DNA of 37,741 nucleotides, taken from positions 1 through 37,741 of the forward strand of contig JAISOY010000060.1 in assembly GCA_031275285.1 (NCBI GenBank), written 5' to 3'. Positions within the stretch are counted from its first letter, which is position 1. Every line of letters begins with the position of its first letter. The notes under the pieces were generated by a model that saw only the letters and a list, made by a program, of their open reading frames with translations, did not search any database and was not told the origin of the DNA. The stretch comes from Bacteroidales bacterium. GTDB lineage: Bacteria > Bacteroidota > Bacteroidia > Bacteroidales > UBA4181. The position numbers and the translations under genes are program-made. This document shows, piece after piece, positions 26,965 through 34,679 of the stretch.

Positions 26965-26991
26965 AAAAAGCCTGTAAATACAGGCTTTTTT
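26965..26991 (+). terminator. Intrinsic terminator after kduI
   Basis: AAAAAGCCTGT / ACAGGCTTTTT is a perfect 11-bp inverted repeat around AAAT and ends in a T6 run. It is a classical Rho-independent terminator, roughly symmetrical and so possibly bidirectional. Confidence 0.9.
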
Positions 26992-27029
26992 GGTATCCGG
27001 GAAAATGCCTTCCAGATTATTTATTGATA

Positions 27030-27080
27030 AATTTAATCGTTTGATTAAATAAAATGTTTAAATAAATTGTTTAAATCAAA
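27030..27080 (+). promoter_or_regulatory. Predicted operator cluster upstream of the tetR-efflux operon
   Basis: Three related TGTTTRAWYAAA-like units start at 27039 (CGTTTGATTAAA), 27055 (TGTTTAAATAAA) and 27068 (TGTTTAAATCAA). The first is part of a palindrome TTTAATC-GTTT-GATTAAA. The last overlaps the -33 box of the promoter. The arrangement fits autorepression by the TetR-family protein encoded just downstream, which is an inference. Confidence 0.5.
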
Positions 27081-27098
27081 ATATTAGTCTTATATTTG
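27067..27098 (+). promoter_or_regulatory. Predicted promoter of the tetR-efflux operon
   Basis: TTG (27067-27069), a 21-nt spacer, then a perfect TATATTTG -7 box (27091-27098). Transcription would start near 27105, just before the regulator's ATG at 27111 or 27120, giving a very short leader. Confidence 0.6.
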
Positions 27099-27119
27099 TG
27101 CCGTGATAATATGATTGAT

Positions 27120-27737
27120 ATGGAAAAAGATAGAAGCACTGAAGAAAAGATCAAACAGGCGGCACGGAAGATCTTTCACCAGAAAGGTTATGCGGCGGCA
27201 CGTACGCGGGATATCGCCGAAGAGGCCGGTATCAATCTCGCGTTGCTTAATTATTACTTCCGTAGTAAGGAGAAGTTGTTTGAGATGGTAATGGCCGAAA
27301 GCCTGAAAGAAATGCTTCATCCTGTGATGGTGATCCTGAATGATCCAGCGACCTCATTGTCATCGAAAATTGATCAGGTGATGGATGCATATGTCGATAT
27401 TCTTTCGGGAAATCCGAATCTTCCCATATTTATTTTAGGTGAAATGAAAGCACATCCTGAAAGACTTCCCCAAAGAATGGGATTAGAAAATTCGTTCATG
27501 AAGCAGACGGTGTTTTATTTTCAATTGGACAGTCATCTGAAAAAGATAAACCTGGACGAAGCCGATCCTATGCAGTATATGGTCAATATGTTATCCCTCA
27601 TCGTATTTCCTTTTGTTGCATCGCCTTTGTTGAGAACGATCGGAGGATTGAGTGATGATGATTTTCAGCAAATGGTGGAAGAACGGAGGGTATGTGTTCC
27701 GGTATGGGTAAAAAATATGATACAGTTAACAGATTAA
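27120..27737 (+). CDS. TetR/AcrR-family transcriptional regulator
   Basis: A 205-aa regulator. The N-terminal TetR helix-turn-helix is clear: 'EEKIKQAARKIFHQKGYAAARTRDIAEEAG' then 'INLALLNYYFRSKEKLFEMVM', the family's recognition helix. The rest is a helical ligand-sensing and dimerisation domain resembling CecR/YbiH-type regulators. The ATG at 27120 is preferred, and 27111 (Met-Ile-Asp earlier) is also possible. The TTG at 27096 would lie inside the promoter's -7 box. It is first in the efflux gene cluster and probably represses it through the repeated motifs at 27030-27080, released by an unknown compound. Its TAA stop is the first triplet of repeat copy B. Confidence 0.92.
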   Translation: MEKDRSTEEKIKQAARKIFHQKGYAAARTRDIAEEAGINLALLNYYFRSKEKLFEMVMAESLKEMLHPVMVILNDPATSLSSKIDQVMDAYVDILSGNPNLPIFILGEMKAHPERLPQRMGLENSFMKQTVFYFQLDSHLKKINLDEADPMQYMVNMLSLIVFPFVASPLLRTIGGLSDDDFQQMVEERRVCVPVWVKNMIQLTD

Positions 27738-27826
27738 GTACTCAGTGCTATTTATTGTTTTCTTAAGTGACATGAATCAATTTGATTACGTTTATTCAAT
27801 ATGACATTAATTGTTTGGTATTACTT
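27735..27826 (+). repeat. Dispersed intergenic repeat, copy B
   Basis: The second copy of the 92-94 nt element. It begins at the TAA stop of the TetR gene and ends 3 nt before the ATG of the TolC-like gene, filling the gap. It opens with hairpin AGTAC-TCA-GTGCT (one G-U pair as RNA) then ATTTATTGTTTTCTTAAG. It aligns to copy C without gaps over 92 nt at about 64 identities by hand count. It aligns more closely to copy A. Confidence 0.85.
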
Positions 27827-27829
27827 GGT

Positions 27830-29113
27830 ATGAAAAAGATTGTCTTGCATATTTTCTTATTGCTGGTATCCCAGCTTTCATGGGCGCAGAAAAGTATCAC
27901 CATCGATGAATGCTGGCAAAAAGCGCGGGAGAACTATCCCCTGATCAGGCAACACGGTTTGGTCGATCTTTCGGAACGATATACGGTTTCAAACATAGGT
28001 AAGATCTGGTTGCCCCAGATATCAGTTAATGCGCAGGCTTCCTACCAGTCGGATGTGGTGCATCTTCCGGTCGATATTCCCGGTATGGATATTCCGGTGA
28101 TCGACAAAGACCAGTACAAAGTTACGGTTGACCTCTCACAAACCATTTGGGACGGAGGGACGACCCGTTCAGAGAAGAAAATTACACGGGCAAGCCATGA
28201 GGTCGATAAGCAGCAAATCGAAGTATCGCTTTATACAGTCCGTGAAAGGATCGATCAGTTGTTTTTCGGTATCCTGACCATTGATGAGCAATTGAAGCAA
28301 TTGGATATCCTTAATGCAGATCTGGATGCAAGTATGAAAGTGGTCACTGCATATCTGCAAAACGGAACAGCCACGTCTTCTGATGTGGATGCGGTACGTG
28401 TGGAACTGCTCAATACGGAACAGAGGAGAACGGAGCTGATTTCATCCCGGAAGGCTTATGCCGGAATGTTGTCAGCCATGATCAACGAAACGGTGGGTGA
28501 GGATATGGAGCTTGTTAAACCTGTGGAGACATCTATTCAGTATTCATCTTCCATCCGGCGGCCGGAAATGTTATTGTATGCCAGTCAGGGAGAATTATTT
28601 CAGGCGCAGGAACATATGATCAATGTAAAAAATATGCCCAGATTTTCACTATTTTTACAAGGTGGTTACGGAAAGCCGGGACTGAATATGCTGGCCAATG
28701 AATTTGACTTTTTCTATATCGGTGGAATCCGATTTAGCTGGAACTTTGGTAACCTATATTCATCCAGAAATGACAGGAACCTTATTTCCTTCCGGAAAAA
28801 TATGATTCTTGCACAACAGGAGACATTCGTATTTAATACCAACCTGAAACTGACCCAGGTTTATCATGAAATACAGAAAGCAAAAGAATTGATGGAACGC
28901 GATGATGAAATCATTCTTTTACGTGAGCGGGTGAAAAAAGCAGGGGAAGGAAAGTATGAAAACGGAGTATATACCGTTAACGATCTGGTAAAAGATATTA
29001 ATGTAAAGAGCCAGGCACAACAGGCCAAAGTTTTACATGAGATACAATACCTGATGAGTATTTATCAGTACAAAATGTTGTCGGGAAATAACGATCAAGA
29101 ACCAATAAAATGA
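27830..29113 (+). CDS. TolC-like outer membrane efflux protein
   Basis: A 427-aa outer membrane factor that forms the exit duct of a tripartite exporter. The signal peptide is MKKIVLHIFLLLVSQLSWAQ|K. The first domain begins 'SITIDECWQKARENYPLIRQHG', typical of the family. Two long helical hairpin repeats follow ('EQLKQLDILNADLDASMKVV', 'QNGTATSSDVDAVRVELL'; and a second set near residues 330-420 with 'GEGKYENGVYTVNDLVKDIN'). The start is the ATG at 27830; in-frame codons upstream (from 27782) lie inside repeat copy B and precede the signal peptide. The HlyD-like adaptor gene follows after 7 nt. Confidence 0.92.
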   Translation: MKKIVLHIFLLLVSQLSWAQKSITIDECWQKARENYPLIRQHGLVDLSERYTVSNIGKIWLPQISVNAQASYQSDVVHLPVDIPGMDIPVIDKDQYKVTVDLSQTIWDGGTTRSEKKITRASHEVDKQQIEVSLYTVRERIDQLFFGILTIDEQLKQLDILNADLDASMKVVTAYLQNGTATSSDVDAVRVELLNTEQRRTELISSRKAYAGMLSAMINETVGEDMELVKPVETSIQYSSSIRRPEMLLYASQGELFQAQEHMINVKNMPRFSLFLQGGYGKPGLNMLANEFDFFYIGGIRFSWNFGNLYSSRNDRNLISFRKNMILAQQETFVFNTNLKLTQVYHEIQKAKELMERDDEIILLRERVKKAGEGKYENGVYTVNDLVKDINVKSQAQQAKVLHEIQYLMSIYQYKMLSGNNDQEPIK

Positions 29114-29120
29114 AATACAG

Positions 29121-30092
29121 ATGGAACACTTATTGAGGCAAACACATAACGGAAAAGAAAAAAGAATCACAGAATATTCTTATTTCATGACTTCATGTTC
29201 TTTTCTAATAGCAGTAATGTTTATTTTTCTGGTTTCCTGTAACCGGAACGGGTTCAAATATGATGCTACCGGAACATTCGAGGCCACGGAAATTATCGTT
29301 TCTTCGGAAGCCACAGGGAAAGTGGAGGCTTTTGATGTGAAGGAAGGTGTAAGCCTTTCAGAAGGACAGCAGGTCGGTTATATCGACAGTACACAACTGT
29401 ACCTGAAAAAAATGCAGTTGATCGCAGCACAAAGGGCTGTGGTAGCCCGCCGGCCTGATGTCGCCAAGCAGATTGCCGCCACGAAGGAACAACTAGGCAA
29501 AGCACGGTTTGAAAAGGCGCGTTTGGAAAAACTTTTCGAAGTACAGGCGGCTACACAAAAACAACTGGATGATGCCGATTCACAAATAAAAGTGTTGGAA
29601 AGCTCACTGGATGCACAAATGAATTCGTTATCCACATCGGTCAACAGCCTTGACGGGGAAAGCGCGGTATATCATGCCCAGATCGAACAGGTGAATGATC
29701 AGTTGGCGAAATGTCGTATTATAAATCCTGTAGATGGGGTAGTGCTGAGTAAATATACCGAGATAAAAGAAATCGTTTCACCGGGTAAGCCGTTGTATAA
29801 AATTGCAGATATACAAAACATGTTCCTTCGTGCTTATGTCGTTTCCGGACAATTGGAAAAGGTACAAGTCGGGCAGGATGCAACCGTATACCTGACTTTA
29901 TCAGATAATACGGTTAAATCGTATCCGGGCAAAATAGCATGGATATCCGATAAAGCCGAATTTACACCCAAAACCATTCAAACGAAGGATGAGCGGCAGA
30001 ACCTGGTATATGCGGTTAAAGTAGCCGTAACCAATACCGATGGAAAGATCAGGATCGGCATGTACGGGGATGTGGACTTTAGTAAACGATAA
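29121..30092 (+). CDS. HlyD/RND-type periplasmic adaptor (YbhG-like)
   Basis: A 323-aa membrane-fusion protein linking the ABC transporter to the TolC-like duct. After a basic N-terminus (KEKR) there is a hydrophobic stretch ending LVSC, a possible lipobox. The start at 29121 supplies these positive charges, and the alternative ATG at 29187 would not. Then comes a barrel-sandwich segment ('FEATEIIVSSEATGKVEAFDVKEG'), a coiled-coil hairpin (~95-200: 'AKQIAATKEQLGKARFEKARLEKLFE'), the second half-lipoyl motif ('CRIINPVDGVVLSKYTEIKEIVSPGKPLYKIAD') and a beta-barrel. The closest known layout is E. coli YbhG. The glycerate kinase ATG comes 1 nt after its stop. Confidence 0.9.
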   Translation: MEHLLRQTHNGKEKRITEYSYFMTSCSFLIAVMFIFLVSCNRNGFKYDATGTFEATEIIVSSEATGKVEAFDVKEGVSLSEGQQVGYIDSTQLYLKKMQLIAAQRAVVARRPDVAKQIAATKEQLGKARFEKARLEKLFEVQAATQKQLDDADSQIKVLESSLDAQMNSLSTSVNSLDGESAVYHAQIEQVNDQLAKCRIINPVDGVVLSKYTEIKEIVSPGKPLYKIADIQNMFLRAYVVSGQLEKVQVGQDATVYLTLSDNTVKSYPGKIAWISDKAEFTPKTIQTKDERQNLVYAVKVAVTNTDGKIRIGMYGDVDFSKR

Positions 30093-30093
30093 A

Positions 30094-31242
30094 ATGAAAA
30101 AGATCGTTGTTGCCGTTGATTCTTTTAAAGGTAGTCTCCAATCATCCGAAATCGCTGAAGCGATCGAAAGCGGTATCAAAGAAATATACCCCAATTGCGA
30201 GGTAGTGAAAGTTCCTGTTGCAGATGGGGGAGAGGGAACCACAGAAGCGCTGGTTGGAGCAACCGGAGGAAAGATGTATTCGAAAGAGGTTTACGGACCT
30301 TTGATGACCCTCGTTGAAGCTAAGTACGGCATATTGGGGGACAAGCATACGGCCGTGATCGAAATGTCTTCCGCAAGCGGACTGACTTTGATTCCTGAGG
30401 AACAACGTAATCCGATGTTGACAACTACTTATGGAACAGGACAATTGATCGCCGACGCATTGAAAAACGGTTGTACGGAATTTATTCTTGGTATTGGTGG
30501 TAGTGCTACCAATGATGCAGGGACAGGTATGCTGCAGGCATTGGGTTATCGTTTTCTGGACGAAGGCGAACATGAACTTGGTCAGGGCGGACGAATTTTA
30601 CAGAAGATCGCATCCGTTGATGTATCGTCACAGAATCCGTTTCTGGATATGGCACGTTTTAAAGTTGCCTGTGATGTTGACAATGTTTTTTCAGGAAAGC
30701 AGGGAGCTGCTTATGTTTTCGCTCCGCAAAAAGGTGCAGACGCCTCAATGGTAAAGGAACTTGACGATGGATTGGAGAATTTTGCCCGAATAATAAAAAG
30801 GCAATTCCATAAAGACATTAGTACTGTTCCCGGAACAGGCGCTGCCGGTGGTATGGGTGGTGGTTTGCTGGCATTCCTGAATGCCCGTTTACAATCCGGA
30901 ATAGACCTGGTTCTTGAAGTTCTTGATTTTGAAAAACTACTGGTGGATGCGGATATGGTGATCACCGGTGAGGGAAAAATGGATAGTCAAACGGCAAGGG
31001 GGAAAGTGCCATACGGTATTGCAAAAGTATCAGCTAAGAGAGGAATACCTGTCATTGCTTTGACAGGAAACATTGAAGATGCCGAAGCAGTTAACAAAAT
31101 AGGGATTAATGCTGTCTTTTCGGTAATGCCACGGCCCATGACGCTTGACGAGGCTATGGATTCGGATACGACGAAAAAGAATATCAAAGATACAGTGAGG
31201 CAATTGTTCCTTTTTAATCAAACATTAAATAATAGGCACTAA
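30094..31242 (+). CDS. Glycerate kinase (GK-I/GlxK family)
   Basis: A 382-aa cytosolic kinase that phosphorylates D-glycerate (to 2-phosphoglycerate in GarK/GlxK relatives). Signatures are 'VVAVDSFKGSLQSSEIAEAI' at the start, 'VPVADGGEGTTEAL', 'GIGGSATNDAGTGMLQALG' (glycine-rich active-site loop), 'GTGAAGGMGGGLLAFL' and 'VITGEGKMDSQTARGKVP'. Length fits the family. The ATG at 30094 is chosen because it begins the conserved N-terminus; an upstream start would overlap the adaptor gene. Its position is odd: 1 nt after an efflux adaptor gene and overlapping the acetyltransferase by 1 nt (TAATG). It must be co-transcribed with an exporter to which it has no known link. Confidence 0.94.
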   Translation: MKKIVVAVDSFKGSLQSSEIAEAIESGIKEIYPNCEVVKVPVADGGEGTTEALVGATGGKMYSKEVYGPLMTLVEAKYGILGDKHTAVIEMSSASGLTLIPEEQRNPMLTTTYGTGQLIADALKNGCTEFILGIGGSATNDAGTGMLQALGYRFLDEGEHELGQGGRILQKIASVDVSSQNPFLDMARFKVACDVDNVFSGKQGAAYVFAPQKGADASMVKELDDGLENFARIIKRQFHKDISTVPGTGAAGGMGGGLLAFLNARLQSGIDLVLEVLDFEKLLVDADMVITGEGKMDSQTARGKVPYGIAKVSAKRGIPVIALTGNIEDAEAVNKIGINAVFSVMPRPMTLDEAMDSDTTKKNIKDTVRQLFLFNQTLNNRH

Positions 31243-31796
31243 TGAATAAAAGCGATATAAAAATGATTCATGTTGATGAGCATCTTTTGTTGAAAGAAAT
31301 AGAAATGTCGGATGCGGCCGCTGTTTTTAAAACGATCGATACCCAACGTGAATACCTGGGAAAATGGTTGCCTTTTGTGGCGTTTACACAGAAGCTGGAA
31401 GATTCCGAAAAGTTTGTCCAGTCCATTCTTGACATACCGTCTGAATACCGCGAATATGTCTTCGCAATGGTTTATGATGGTCTTTTTGCCGGAATAATCG
31501 GTTTTAAGGATACCGATCACCAAAACAAAAAAACGGAAATCGGTTATTGGCTTTCGGAGAAATATCAGAAAAAAGGGGTAGTGACGAAATCGGTAAAAAG
31601 CCTGATGACGTTTGCTTTTGAGGAATTGGGAATGAACAGGATCCAGATAAAATGTGCAACAGGTAATATTCCCAGTAAAAACATCCCGAAAAGGTTGAAA
31701 TTCAAATTTGAAGGAATAGAAAGGGATGGAGAGTTGTTGACCGGAAATATATATACGGATATTGAAATATACAGTCGTTTAAAAAATGATGCCTGA
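31242..31796 (+). CDS. GNAT N-acetyltransferase, RimL/RimJ type
   Basis: A 184-aa GCN5-related acetyltransferase transferring acetyl from acetyl-CoA to an amine. The acetyl-CoA loop is in 'YWLSEKYQKKGVVTKSVKSL' (Q-x2-G-x pattern). The C-terminal 'NRIQIKCATGNIPSKNIPKRLKFKFEG' is the RimL/RimJ signature, where N-terminal acetylation of ribosomal proteins is the founding activity. Many relatives instead modify small amines or antibiotics. Its start overlaps the glycerate kinase stop by one base (TAATG), and the first ABC ATPase begins 3 nt after its stop. So it is embedded in the efflux operon. A detoxification role would fit the context but is not shown. Confidence 0.88.
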   Translation: MNKSDIKMIHVDEHLLLKEIEMSDAAAVFKTIDTQREYLGKWLPFVAFTQKLEDSEKFVQSILDIPSEYREYVFAMVYDGLFAGIIGFKDTDHQNKKTEIGYWLSEKYQKKGVVTKSVKSLMTFAFEELGMNRIQIKCATGNIPSKNIPKRLKFKFEGIERDGELLTGNIYTDIEIYSRLKNDA

Positions 31797-31799
31797 TCG

Positions 31800-32717
31800 A
31801 TGATGGGGCTTACTGAAAATATATTGGTTCGTTGTTCCGGAATATCAAAGACTTATCCGGGAAAACCACCTGTTTCTGCATTGAGGGAGATCTCTATGGA
31901 GGTCAGCAAGGGGGAGATTTTCGGATTGATCGGCCCCGATGGCGCCGGAAAAACCACCCTTTTCAGAATGCTGGCCACATTAGCACTTCCCGATACGGGA
32001 CATATAGATATATCTGGATGGGACACCCGAAAAGATTTCCGTGTATTACGGAATATCATCGGTTATATGCCGGGACGGTTTTCTTTATACCAGGATTTAA
32101 GTGTGAAAGAAAATCTTGAATTTTTTGCCGGCGTATTCAATACTACCGTTGAAAAGAATTATGACCTGATCCGGGATATCTATGTACAGATCGAACCGTT
32201 CAGTAGCCGGAAAGCGGGAAAACTATCAGGAGGAATGAAGCAGAAGCTGGCTTTATGCTGTGCGCTGATCCATCAACCCGAACTACTGATCCTGGATGAG
32301 CCTACTACAGGTGTCGATCCTGTTTCGCGGAAAGAATTCTGGGAAATGCTACGTAAATTAAAGGAGCAGGGCATCACTATTGTCGTATCGACTCCTTATA
32401 TGGACGAAGCGGTTTTATGTGGACGGATTGCTCTGATACAATCCGGCAGTATTATGGGTATCGATACACCGGACAATATCATACAAGCATACAAAAGGAC
32501 TTTGTATGCCATGCAGTCAGGAGATAATTACGGGCTGCTCGGGGAACTACGTCGCCGGCCGGAAGTGAACAGTTGTTATATTTTCGGCGAAAGCCTGCAT
32601 GTTACTTTTGCAGATGTTGACAACGGTGGCTTGTTGGAGGAGTTGGGGCAGGAAAATGTCAGGATATGGGAAATCCGTCCGACCATAGAAGATTGTTTTA
32701 TCGATTTAATGGAATAG
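31800..32717 (+). CDS. ABC transporter ATPase 1 (YbhF N-half-like)
   Basis: A 305-aa ABC ATPase that would pair with the next gene product to drive the exporter. Walker A GPDGAGKTT is at 45-53, signature LSGGMKQ at 142-148, and Walker B with catalytic Glu at 162-167 (LLILDE). The switch His is missing: the loop reads STPYMDEA with Pro199 where His normally stands. The C-terminal ~70 residues form an extra domain common in drug-type ABC-2 exporters. In E. coli YbhF two such ATPases are fused; here they are separate genes 2 nt apart. The second ATPase has the opposite defect, so the two should form one good composite site. Confidence 0.93.
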   Translation: MMGLTENILVRCSGISKTYPGKPPVSALREISMEVSKGEIFGLIGPDGAGKTTLFRMLATLALPDTGHIDISGWDTRKDFRVLRNIIGYMPGRFSLYQDLSVKENLEFFAGVFNTTVEKNYDLIRDIYVQIEPFSSRKAGKLSGGMKQKLALCCALIHQPELLILDEPTTGVDPVSRKEFWEMLRKLKEQGITIVVSTPYMDEAVLCGRIALIQSGSIMGIDTPDNIIQAYKRTLYAMQSGDNYGLLGELRRRPEVNSCYIFGESLHVTFADVDNGGLLEELGQENVRIWEIRPTIEDCFIDLME

Positions 32718-32719
32718 GT

Positions 32720-33451
32720 ATGGCAGCGATACAGGTAGAAAATCTGACCAAACTTTTCGGTGATTTCACTGCTGTGGATCATATCTCATTTGAAGTAGAA
32801 AAGGCTGAGATATTCGGGTTCCTGGGAGCCAATGGCGCCGGAAAAACCACAGCGATGAGGATGTTGTGCGGTTTATTGTCCCCTACTTCCGGAAAAGGAA
32901 CCGTAGCCGGGTTCGATATCTATAAAGAAGCCAACAGGATCAAGCAACATATCGGTTATATGAGCCAGCGTTTTTCATTGTATGAAGACCTTACCGTCCG
33001 TGAAAATATGCGGTTATTCGGCGGGATATACGGGATGGACCGTGGTCGTATAAAAATAAAGGCGGACATGATCGTTTCCGAGCTGGGTTTGGAACAGGAC
33101 ATACTTGTAGGATCATTGCCATTGGGAATCAAGCAGAAAGTGGCATTTGCCATTGCTATCTTTCATGACCCGGAAGTCGTTTTTCTGGATGAACCAACAG
33201 GAGGTGTCGATCCGATAGCGCGGCGCATGTTCTGGGAAATGATCTACCGTGCATCTTCGGAAGGGATTACCGTGTTTGTCACTACCCATTATATGGATGA
33301 AGCAGAGTATTGCCACCGTGTATCCATGATGGTGGATGGGAAGATAGAAGCGCTGGATACTCCGGAAAACCTTCGTAAAACATACAATGCCGGGAGCATG
33401 GATGAAGTATTCAGGATGCTGGCACGAAAAGCTGTAAGAACAGATAACTGA
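32720..33451 (+). CDS. ABC transporter ATPase 2 (YbhF C-half-like)
   Basis: A 243-aa ABC ATPase. The ATG at 32720, 2 nt after the first ATPase, begins the conserved 'IQVENLTKLFGDFTAV' start. A longer in-frame start at 32666 would overlap the previous gene by 52 nt. Walker A GANGAGKTT is at 36-44, Walker B with catalytic Glu158 (VVFLDE), and switch His190 in TTHYMDEA. The signature motif is degenerate: LPLGIKQ (133-139) in place of LSGGxxQ. This LPLG form recurs in YbhF/RbbA-type second domains. With the first subunit's intact LSGGMKQ it completes a consensus ATP site. The permease genes follow. Confidence 0.93.
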   Translation: MAAIQVENLTKLFGDFTAVDHISFEVEKAEIFGFLGANGAGKTTAMRMLCGLLSPTSGKGTVAGFDIYKEANRIKQHIGYMSQRFSLYEDLTVRENMRLFGGIYGMDRGRIKIKADMIVSELGLEQDILVGSLPLGIKQKVAFAIAIFHDPEVVFLDEPTGGVDPIARRMFWEMIYRASSEGITVFVTTHYMDEAEYCHRVSMMVDGKIEALDTPENLRKTYNAGSMDEVFRMLARKAVRTDN

Positions 33452-33465
33452 CTAAATCGACCGGT

Positions 33466-34566
33466 ATGTTTATCCATTTCATCAAAAAAGAATTTTTCCA
33501 TATTTTCCGTGATATACGGACCATGATGATGTTACTGCTGATGCCGGTCGTTCAGCTGATCATTTTCGGGTTCGCCATCACCACTGAGATCAATCATACG
33601 CCTGTTGCTGTACTGGATCATTCGAACGGTGAACTGTCGAGACGGTTGATCGCAAAGATAGATGGCAGCCGTTATTTTACCTTACAGGAAAAACTTCAAC
33701 ATGCCGGACAACTGGAAGAAACCTTCCGGCAGGGTAAAGCCAAGCTGATTGCTGTATTCCCGTCCGGATTTGATAATGACCTGTATCATAACGGTTCTGC
33801 TGATATCCAGCTTCTTGCCGATGCATCTGATCCTAATGAAGCCTCTACAGTTATTTCCTATGCCGGACAGGTCATCGCTCAATATGTACAGGAATTGAAT
33901 ACCGGTAATACGCTTCCCTATGTGATTCGTCCGGAAGTGAAAATGTTGTATAATCCCCAGTTGAAGAGTGCTTATAATTTTGTTCCGGGTATTATGGGGT
34001 TGATTTTGATGCTGATCTGTGCCATGATGACATCTATCTCGATCGTGCGTGAGAAGGAACAGGGTACTATGGAAGTATTACTGGTATCGCCTGCCCGTCC
34101 TGTAATGATCATCATCGCAAAAGCAGTTCCCTATCTGATGATTGCCATGATCGATGTAGTGAGTATCCTTTTGTTATCTGTCTTTGTATTGCATGTTCCT
34201 ATCAGCGGAAGCGTCATCCTGATCTTATTACTGAGTTTTGTGTTTACCCTGTCGGCACTTTCGCTGGGTTTGCTGATCTCATCTGTTGCCAAAACGCAAC
34301 AGGCGGCTATGTTGGCATCCGGAGTGGGACTGATGCTACCGTCAATACTACTTTCCGGACTTATCTTTCCTGTTGAGAATATGCCCTGGATATTGAGGAT
34401 CTTATCCAATATTATTCCTGCCAAATGGTTCATTGTCGCCATTAAGGATGTAATGATCAAAGGGCTTGGCATCGGGGCCATAGCGGGAGAATGTGGCGTT
34501 TTGTTATTGATTACCGTTATTTTGTTGCTGGTCAGTGTCAAGAAATTTAAGATCAGGGTGGAGTAG
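33466..34566 (+). CDS. ABC-2 type permease 1 (YbhS-like)
   Basis: A 366-aa exporter permease. One N-terminal membrane helix ('MMMLLLMPVVQLIIFGFAIT') is followed by a ~140-residue extracytoplasmic domain ('PVAVLDHSNGELSRRLIAKIDGS'). Five more helices follow, with the ABC-2 signature 'EKEQGTMEVLLVSPARPVMIIIAKAVPYL' as the coupling segment. 'SGLIFPVENMPWILRILSNIIPAKWFIVAIKDVMIKG' is typical of YbhS/YbhR drug exporters. It is expected in the inner membrane as a heterodimer with permease 2. It starts 14 nt after ATPase 2. The 113-nt gap to permease 2 is filled by two tandem-repeat arrays. Confidence 0.92.
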   Translation: MFIHFIKKEFFHIFRDIRTMMMLLLMPVVQLIIFGFAITTEINHTPVAVLDHSNGELSRRLIAKIDGSRYFTLQEKLQHAGQLEETFRQGKAKLIAVFPSGFDNDLYHNGSADIQLLADASDPNEASTVISYAGQVIAQYVQELNTGNTLPYVIRPEVKMLYNPQLKSAYNFVPGIMGLILMLICAMMTSISIVREKEQGTMEVLLVSPARPVMIIIAKAVPYLMIAMIDVVSILLLSVFVLHVPISGSVILILLLSFVFTLSALSLGLLISSVAKTQQAAMLASGVGLMLPSILLSGLIFPVENMPWILRILSNIIPAKWFIVAIKDVMIKGLGIGAIAGECGVLLLITVILLLVSVKKFKIRVE

Positions 34567-34575
34567 GGGAGTTGG

Positions 34576-34627
34576 AAAGTTTGTAAAGTTATAAAGTCAG
34601 AAAGTCAGAAAGTCAGAAAGTTTATTG
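34576..34627 (+). repeat. Tandem octamer array (AAAGTCAG)
   Basis: Six consecutive units begin AAAGT: AAAGTTTGT, AAAGTTAT, three exact AAAGTCAG, then AAAGTTTATTG. The middle three are identical, which suggests recent slippage. The array lies between the two permease genes. Confidence 0.85.
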
Positions 34628-34676
34628 TTCATCATTCAAAGTTCGTAATTCGTAATTCATCATTCGTAATTCATCA
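34628..34676 (+). repeat. Tandem heptamer array (TTCGTAA / TTCATCA)
   Basis: Seven exact 7-nt units in a row, each starting TTC: TTCATCA, TTCAAAG, TTCGTAA, TTCGTAA, TTCATCA, TTCGTAA, TTCATCA. The array directly follows the octamer array and ends 3 nt before the GTG start of permease 2, where no Shine-Dalgarno is seen. Confidence 0.85.
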
Positions 34677-34679
34677 ACC

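Noticed and set aside
27096..27119. TTG at 27096 as start of the TetR gene
   Set aside because: It lies within the predicted -7 box, upstream of the likely transcription start.
27735..27826. Repeat copies as integron attC sites, since they follow stop codons
   Set aside because: The paired RYYYAAC and GTTRRRY core sites are not present at the ends, no integrase is seen, and hosts include fmt, not a typical cassette gene.
34576..34676. Possible CRISPR array
   Set aside because: Units are 7-8 nt and directly adjacent with no spacers, so these are simple tandem repeats.
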